NCBI GenBank assembly: GCA_038373885.1
Contig: JAWZYV010016944.1
Span: 620,001 to 684,000, forward strand
Source: Cheiracanthium punctorium
Lineage: Eukaryota; Arthropoda; Arachnida; Araneae; Cheiracanthiidae
DNA: 64,000 bases
Direction: 5' to 3'
Positions within the stretch are counted from its first letter, which is position 1. Each line of letters opens with the position of its first letter. Of the stretch, positions 58,520-64,000 are shown in pieces. Under the pieces are notes generated by a model. It worked only from the letters and a program-made list of their open reading frames with translations. It was not told the DNA's origin and did no database searches. A program made the translations under genes and the position numbers.

Positions 58520-59420
58520 TGTATATACACTAAAAACCCAAAAAACTGGTATTCTTGCCAAATATCGAGCAGGGTCCTCGCTATCACGCATGGGTGCCGC
58601 AACACCACATGGCATGGACTTTATTATGTTTGAAGGTATGATGCATATAGCTTGCACCATGAATTTTGCAAGGCAGTCAGTCCACAAGTCCACAGAATGC
58701 GATGTGGTGGACATCTCTTCTGAACAGCACGTTGAAAGGCATTCTAGATATGCTAAGTAATGCTAATATTTGGGAATTTTGGTAAACAGTGGAAATGTCT
58801 AAAATCAGAAAAGTGATTCTGAAGACACTCGGTAGAACCTCTCGGGTGTAACTGTAGGGTGTGGCATTGGCCTGCTAACTATCAATATACACGTTGGGCA
58901 TGAAAGGGTCCATGTGATAGGAAAAGATGCTTATGTATCTGGCCCCTCTCAAAGTCATATCTGGACACATCATAGTCCCATATGACGACAACTATTTACG
59001 CCCCATACCATAACAGAGCTTCCAACTGATTAAATAGTCCTCTTTTGAGATGTAAGCGTAGTGAATTCATGATATTGTCTCCATGCATGTACACGACCAT
59101 AATTTCGTTATAATTTGAAACAAGACGTCAGAAAATGCAACGTGTTTCCAGTCATCAAAAGCTCGATGGCGGTGTTGTTGGGCCCATGTGCGGTGTGAAG
59201 TCTTTTGTCGCTAGGTCATCAAAGTTATATGAGGGCGCTTTTACTTCAAAAAAGCCCATATCAACAAAGGTAGTTAAATATTTCACTCGCTGATACTTGT
59301 TCCAGAATTGAAATCCTGATCAACCTGAGGAAGAATTGCACGCCTCTCACGATTGAAAATTCTCGTCAGTTGTTGATTGTATTCTTTCAGGCAGTTCTTT
59401 TAATGTGTTCCTTCAGTGTT
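58520..59420 (-). pseudogene. third Tc1-lineage transposase, heavily decayed
   Basis: Minus-strand pieces in the right order for a Tc1 transposase, spread over several frames: LTRIFNRERRAILPQ (HTH linker region), RTWAQQHRHRAFDDWKHVAF followed by SD (approach to the first catalytic Asp), then GARYISIFSYHMDPFMPNVY. Next come SDFRHF, NAFQRAVQKRCPP, and ALQNSWCKLYASYL. The motifs with the second Asp and third acidic residue are no longer readable. ARYLARIPVFWVFSVY at the end fits the C-terminal tail. The lineage differs from both plus-strand Tc1 copies. No terminal repeats were identified. Confidence 0.8.
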
Positions 59421-59929
59421 TTTCCGGAAGTAGTAATATCGAAGATTTAATGTTTAACAGGATTTCGATGTTCGCAATCCACTTATAATTGTATGCAAAA
59501 ATCCTAATTTCATTGTCATCCCGGAAACGCAATCTACCATGTAATGTGTGTCGATAGAACACCCCATTCGACGGCACATAAATCATTATAACCTATCAAT
59601 GTAGCATCAGAAACGGATCAAACAGCTCTTACGGATTTTTTGTTGTATTTTCTATGCGCATCCAACTGCATAGAGTTACTCTGATGCGTTGCATATCTCT
59701 CTTATTCGCATATGCACACCCATAGCACTTTTTTGGCTCTTTAATATACAATCCATACCCACAATAGCAATAAAAATACAATCTACAAATTATTTTCTCC
59801 AAAATATTTATCAACATTTTAATTTACTTCTTTTGAATGTTGTTAAAACTTCATTCAATTGCAGGCAATGAAAACAAACATCATATTTCTTCTTATTACT
59901 TAACATTAAAATTAAAGTAAATTTGTTGG
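59421..59929. other. no feature seen
   Basis: Mixed composition; the first part may still belong to the upstream end of the Tc1 remnant. Confidence 0.4.
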
Positions 59930-60180
59930 CGCATCAACGCTCTTGGGGTCACTGCCTGCTTGCTCATCTACGCCTTCGCGACCACGGGTTCTGGGGTGCG
60001 AAAACATATACCCTGGCCATAGTGTCGCCTACCTCGGAGCCCCAATTTTTAGTTCCCAAGCAAGATTGGTCCTTATTTCACCGATCCACTGAAAGGATGA
60101 AAATCTGAGTCAATCTTGCTCAGCCAGAGATCAAACACCGAACTTGTGGCACGGCAGATTTACTTAACATTGAAAGTGTT
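59930..60180 (-). repeat. SINE copy, minus strand
   Basis: G+C-rich 250-bp block. On the minus strand a head with GTTTGATCTCTGG (B-box-like) precedes GATTGACTCAGATTTTCATC and CTTTCAGTGGATCGGTGAAA, then a body with CGCGAAGGCGTAGATGAG. The central motif resembles one I know from invertebrate tRNA-SINEs, including cephalopod ones (TTTCATCCTTTCGGGGTCGATAAA). The family name is not claimed. Confidence 0.55.
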
Positions 60181-61943
60181 AAAATACTCCAAGCCTCAAG
60201 CCTTATTTTGTTGAAGATAGAGGTGATTTTGTCTTCTTCCGTTAGAAGGTCTCTCAGAATGAACATAAATAAATTTGCAAATGTTCTTTTCTAAAGCGCG
60301 TTTGTCTGATTTTTATTTTAATTTAATGTCAATTAAATGGTTGCATAGTTTAGAAATTTTGATGAAGACTACATCTTTGAAAATAAAACATTTCCTTGAG
60401 CTCAAAATGTATAGCAAAGCTTGAAACCTAATCGCTTTCAAATAACGTATTTGCATTTAAATAGCTATCCCTAATTTGGGTATGCAGATTTAATGTATAA
60501 AAGAATCAGAATTCTTTTAAACTAATTTGCGATAAAACGAAATCTAAGTTTGATAAAATTATTAAAATTTTTCACTTCAACTTTAATTTTCAAACTTCTT
60601 CGGAATTCTTTGTGGAGTAAAACAGAAATAATAATGGAGTTTCGAAATAAAATTTATTAAAATTTTCTTCTGCAAATTAGTCTTACTCAAATAAAAAATA
60701 ATAATAATAAAAGAAAGAAAATCACAAGCCCGAAAATGCCGTTATTATATTTTTCATTTGTTTAATTACGGAATAATTGCGAATTTTATTGAAAACAAGA
60801 ACACACCAGTGCTTTTCTCTGTAATAAGTATTTAATTATCCAAGTTTTTTTATAAAGATTTTTAAAGTGGTAAAATGCACCATAAAAACTTACCATAAAA
60901 ACTCTGCACCATAAAAACTCTGTTAATAAATAATGATAATGAAGTGATAAGTGTGCTAACACCTATATTAATATATATTTTAAACATACTAAATGGCAAA
61001 TATATATTATTTTGAATATCGAAATAAAATCTTTCAAATCTTTATTTTTGTGTTTTAAAAGTTAATTAGTTTGTATTTTTATGATGGTGTACATAATTTT
61101 CTTCTTTTAAAAATTCTTAAGAATTTCGATGAATAGAATGTATTATGCTTACTTTCTTTAGAGCTGCGGCATTTCTTTTTTACAAACTTAAAATAATCCT
61201 TTTAACTTCCTATAAAAATTTGGAGAAATATTTTAAATGCCTGCGAAGATAATTACTTCCATCGTAATAGCTTTTGGAAATAAAGTCGTGTTTTCTAATT
61301 ACTCCCCTTTTTCCGTTTCTATAAAATTGGACAAAGCCATTTCCTTCGAACAACTTAGCATAAAAAACTTCGAAAACACTTGTGCTGTTTTTTAATCTAA
61401 GGTGTGTAGTGTAAAGGTCCCACAATAACATTTTTCTGAAAATAAAGTGGCGGAACATCAGAATCAAGAAACAAAAAAAAAAAAAAAGAGAATGAATAAC
61501 TGTTTTCCTTTCTTAAACGTACAGTGATACATGTTTTTTACAGTTATTTTCTTTCTATTAAAATCAGCCATGGTTGAAAAAAAATCATTGAAATAATTCT
61601 GCTTTGAAAAGCAATGGAAAACTTTTGATCGTAAATTATTCATTGCATGGTTCTAGAGCATGTCATGTTTGAAATGTGTAATAAAAGAAATGGAGCGCGT
61701 TTTTTAAGAAATGAAACTATCATGTAGTACTATTAAATCTGTTTGCGTGGAATACACTAGATAAAAGAGTCTTAATTGGACAATCATTGCCAGAATCAAT
61801 TTCTTAAATTAATGAATGTGCCAGTTAGTTTTCTTCGACGCAAAGTCATTAAAATGCTAGTAGAATTTTCTTCCTCTACAATTTAGATTCTAGGTTTCAA
61901 AGATAAATAACGTTATTATTGCTTGTATTCCTTCATTCATAAT
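60181..61943. other. no gene seen
   Basis: AT-rich. Three short copies of ACCATAAAAACTCTG-like words occur at 60880-60920, and a poly-A run at 61471-61486. Confidence 0.45.
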
Positions 61944-62143
61944 TGTATCTTGTCGCCAACTCGATCCTGGCAACCCTATCGATGGGTTCTGGGTGGTAGC
62001 TGTTATTTTCGCCAGTAGTCGTCTCGAGTTGTAAGCCGTAAGCGCGGCATCGTTGTACCCTCTTGACTCATTTAATAGTCACAGAATAAACAAATTAATT
62101 GTTGATCATTCGCCTTACAGTCCACTTTTTTCGTATCGCATCA
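61944..62143 (+). repeat. probable 5' LTR of the BEL/Pao element
   Basis: Candidate boundaries TGTATC...CATCA give about 200 bp, richer in G+C than the sequence upstream. AATAAA lies at 62085-62090, about 55 bases before the end, as in an R-U5 region. The 3' LTR is outside the window, so the start is a guess and the LTR may be longer. Confidence 0.45.
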
Positions 62144-62147
62144 TTTC

Positions 62148-62165
62148 TGGTCCTTAATCATCGCC
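62148..62165 (+). promoter_or_regulatory. probable tRNA primer-binding site
   Basis: Begins TGG four bases after the CA that ends the presumed LTR and lies just before the gag ATG. An 18-nt site starting TGG fits pairing with a tRNA ending in CCA. The tRNA was not identified. Confidence 0.45.
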
Positions 62166-62174
62166 GGAGGACCT

Positions 62175-63393
62175 ATGGATAAACAAACTCTCGTAACATT
62201 GAACAGGCAATTAGGCAGCCTGAAAACAAAGGTAACCAACCTTACCAAGTATTTAGATGATTTTGTCCCGGCATCGGATAAAGCCATTGAACTCGACTTG
62301 AAATTGAACTCTTTAAGAAAAACACAAAGCGATTGTGAAGAATTAAGACTCCAGTATTATAAGTTACCGGAAGAAATAAATATTGCTGTTAAAGAACATG
62401 ATTTGGATATCCTCGATGACGCTTTGCAAAAACAGGAGGTAAGAATTAGATCTTTCCTCTCTTCTATTCGTAAAGTTGTTGACATTTCTGATACAAATAT
62501 AGAACATTCTATTTCGAATAATGTATGCACAAATGTAAAGGTGAAATTACCCCAAATAAATTTACCAGAATTTTTCGGATCGTATCAAGAATGGGGACTC
62601 TTAAAATCAAAATTTGACTCCCTTATCACATCTAATGAAAGTTTAACAAATCAACAAAAACTGCACTATTTGCAAGCTTCGTTAAAGGGAGAAGCTAAAC
62701 ATTTGCAAACGCCGAACGATACATTCGATTCTTTATTAGGCGCTTTGCAACAAAGATTTGAGAATAAACGTGTTATTGCATCATCTCACATCAATTCTAT
62801 TTTGTCCTTGAATAAATTAAATAATGAATCGGCAAGGGATCTAAGAACCCTACTTGATAACATTCAGAAGCATATTCGTTCTTTAGAATTGTTCGATTTG
62901 AAACCCGACAAACTTTCTCAGCAAATGTTGGTTAATATTCTGCTAAACAAACTAGATCATGAGACTCGTAGGCAATACGAAATGACCTTGGACAGTACTG
63001 AATTTCCCGATTGGGAAGACTTTCTCTCTTTTTTGTCAAAAAGATGTCAAATTTTAGAAAGTTTAAATGCTTCTTTTCATAACCAAAACAAGCAAAAGAA
63101 CATTCCCCTCCATTCTAAACCGAAGGTGCTTCTTTCGAAAGCTCAGCCTAATAATTGTGCTTTATGCAAACAAGCACACAGTTTATTTAAATGTAAACGC
63201 TTCAATTCAATGAAAGTTAATGAAAGATTTGATGTAGTAAAAAGTCATAATCTTTGTATAAATTGTTTATCTCCATTGCATAAATTATCGAATTGCCCTA
63301 GTGTTCGAAATTGTTTCTGTTCTAAACGGCATAATTCCTTATTGTGTAGAAGTTTGAATAAGAGTGTTGATAATCATAAGCATTCGCCACAAG
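62175..63393 (+). CDS. gag: BEL/Pao Gag, truncated by a MITE
   Basis: Capsid-nucleocapsid precursor of the retrotransposon. The ATG at 62175 directly follows the leader and opens 406 native codons. Residues 1-115 are rich in charged heptad-like helices. From about 120 the frame shows VKLPQINLPEFFGSYQEWGL, matching the start of the DUF1759 capsid-like domain, which runs to about residue 295. Three Cys/His knuckles follow: C328-x2-C-x3-H-x4-C, C361-x2-C-x4-H-x4-C (canonical) and C380-x-C-x3-H-x4-C, the third of a type usual in BEL/Pao. From residue 407 the frame enters the inserted element and ends after nine foreign codons at 63422. Before the insertion there is no stop or frameshift, which points to a young copy. 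Confidence 0.9.
63386..63393 (+). repeat. target site duplication of the MITE, left
   Basis: GCCACAAG, repeated perfectly at 63747-63754. Confidence 0.92.
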
Positions 63394-63746
63394 TAGGGTT
63401 GCCAGGTCGCCAAACCAAATAGCCGGACAGACCAGCCAATTTTGCCGGACATTTGGGTAAAATGTCCGGGCAGCCTACAGTATTGAGGATTTTGTCTCAG
63501 TATTAATAGGTACAACAAAAAAATTGCATGTAAAATCAAGCTTTTTTGATTATTACCATGAACCTTGTTAAATTCTAATGAAATATTAATAACATCGAAT
63601 GCCAAATCAGTTCAAGTACTTTATTACTAATCTGCCAAACTCACCAGTAAAAAGCTTAACAAAAGCCGGACACCGTTCAGTTTGGGCGGCCACGCAATCA
63701 AAAAGCCTAACTATGTCCGGCTTTATCCGGACGCCTGGCAACGCTA
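63394..63746. mobile_element. hAT-type MITE inserted in gag
   Basis: A 353-bp element with 13-bp TIRs, TAGGGTTGCCAGG at the left and TAGCGTTGCCAGG (inverted) at the right, one mismatch. A perfect 8-bp target duplication GCCACAAG flanks it. The 8-bp duplication and TAGGG-type tip are hAT signatures. The subterminal regions repeat GCCGGACA/TGTCCGG words in both orientations. It has no coding content. Confidence 0.92.
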
Positions 63747-63753
63747 GCCACAA

Positions 63754-64000
63754 GAAACTACTAACCATCTGAAATCGGAAGCAATAAATTCCGAGTTAAA
63801 TGTGAATTCTCCACCCTTTTCGCCTCCGTACCAAGGTGACAGTCAGTCTGCATTACCAGCTGGGAAAGAGGAAGAATTTATTGGTTCGAGTTTCGTATCG
63901 GGAAAAAATAAACAAAGCGTGGTTTTAAGAACTGTTCTTGTTTTTGGTGAAAATAACGTTGGGAATAAGTTCCCGAAAAAGGCAATTCTTGATTGCGGTT
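63754..64000 (+). pseudogene. pro: continuation of gag into the BEL/Pao aspartic protease
   Basis: Downstream of the MITE the reading resumes and stays open for 82 codons to the window edge, in a frame one base off from gag. The 361-bp insertion (353 plus 8) fully explains the shift. The segment ends LRTVLVF...KAILDCG, which is the start of the retropepsin-like protease of BEL/Pao; the DCG[S] motif holds the catalytic Asp. Protease matures the polyprotein in the particle. The gene is cut by the window end and separated from its start by the MITE. Confidence 0.78.

Larger units (their letters stand above)
61944..64000 (+). mobile_element. BEL/Pao LTR retrotransposon, 5' part
   Basis: Contains a probable 5' LTR, a primer-binding site, a long gag reading frame with zinc knuckles, and the start of the aspartic protease at the window edge. 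RT, RNase H and integrase would lie beyond 64000. A hAT-type MITE interrupts gag, so this copy cannot make a Gag-Pol polyprotein without excision. The order and the Gag family identify BEL/Pao. Confidence 0.88.

Noticed and set aside
63339..63605. 88-codon minus-strand frame across the gag end and MITE
   Set aside because: Shadow of the gag and MITE sequence; no motif of its own.
1..64000. CRISPR array, bacterial operon, rRNA or phage content
   Set aside because: No regularly spaced short repeats with unique spacers, no Shine-Dalgarno-led gene runs, and no rRNA-like sequence. All recognisable elements are eukaryotic.

Overview
The window is a strongly AT-rich stretch of eukaryotic DNA. It looks like an arthropod genome, and most likely a chelicerate such as a spider. 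That placement is an inference from the mix of repeats: a jockey/X-element-like LINE, a Penelope-like element, several Tc1/mariner lineages, Helitrons, tRNA-derived SINEs and a BEL/Pao retrotransposon. I find no intact host gene, no rRNA, no functional tRNA and no CRISPR. Nearly everything recognisable is a mobile-element remnant in intergenic or intronic sequence. One possible host terminal exon lies at 18.04-18.17 kb and is unproven.

Layout. 0.9-2.8 kb: the 3' part of a jockey-like LINE on the minus strand (RT thumb region, RNase H, 3' UTR). 4.7-5.2 kb: a hAT-like remnant. 5.4-7.5 kb: a minus-strand Helitron with rule-perfect ends and the last part of a PIF1-type helicase. Directly beside it, 7.56-9.07 kb: a Penelope-like element (PLE) made of two long inverted arms around the end of a GIY-YIG endonuclease ORF, each arm carrying a hammerhead-ribozyme-like motif. 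12-15 kb: SINE-like repeats and a possible solo LTR. 15.5-17.6, 21.7-23.1 and 52.0-53.9 kb: three copies of one TA-flanked DNA transposon family that keeps only a helix-turn-helix fragment. 24.15-26.70 kb: a second Helitron with an internal minisatellite. 32.8-33.8 kb: a Tc1 element with complete terminal repeats and a broken transposase. 33.95-34.61 kb: a third, small Helitron. 35.1-35.8 kb: a mariner-like element with a DUF4817-type HTH remnant. 36.3-39.0 kb: a second Tc1 transposase split by a 1.47-kb TIR element. 40.0 kb: two adjacent strong hairpins. 46.5-50.3 kb: TIR elements and SINEs. 56.1-59.4 kb: mariner and Tc1 transposase remnants on the minus strand. 61.9 kb to the window end: the 5' part of a BEL/Pao LTR retrotransposon whose gag is interrupted by a hAT-type MITE with a perfect 8-bp target duplication.

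There is no host pathway here. The genes relate as transposition machinery (reverse transcriptases, RNase H, DDE transposases, Rep/helicase, Gag/protease), nearly all inactivated by frameshifts, stops, deletions or nested insertions. The nesting gives relative ages: the PLE inserted about a dozen bases outside the first Helitron's end, a 1.47-kb TIR element entered an existing Tc1 copy, and the hAT MITE entered the BEL/Pao gag. The stretches at 9.1-11.2, 27.7-32.8 and 41.3-46.2 kb show nothing I can identify.
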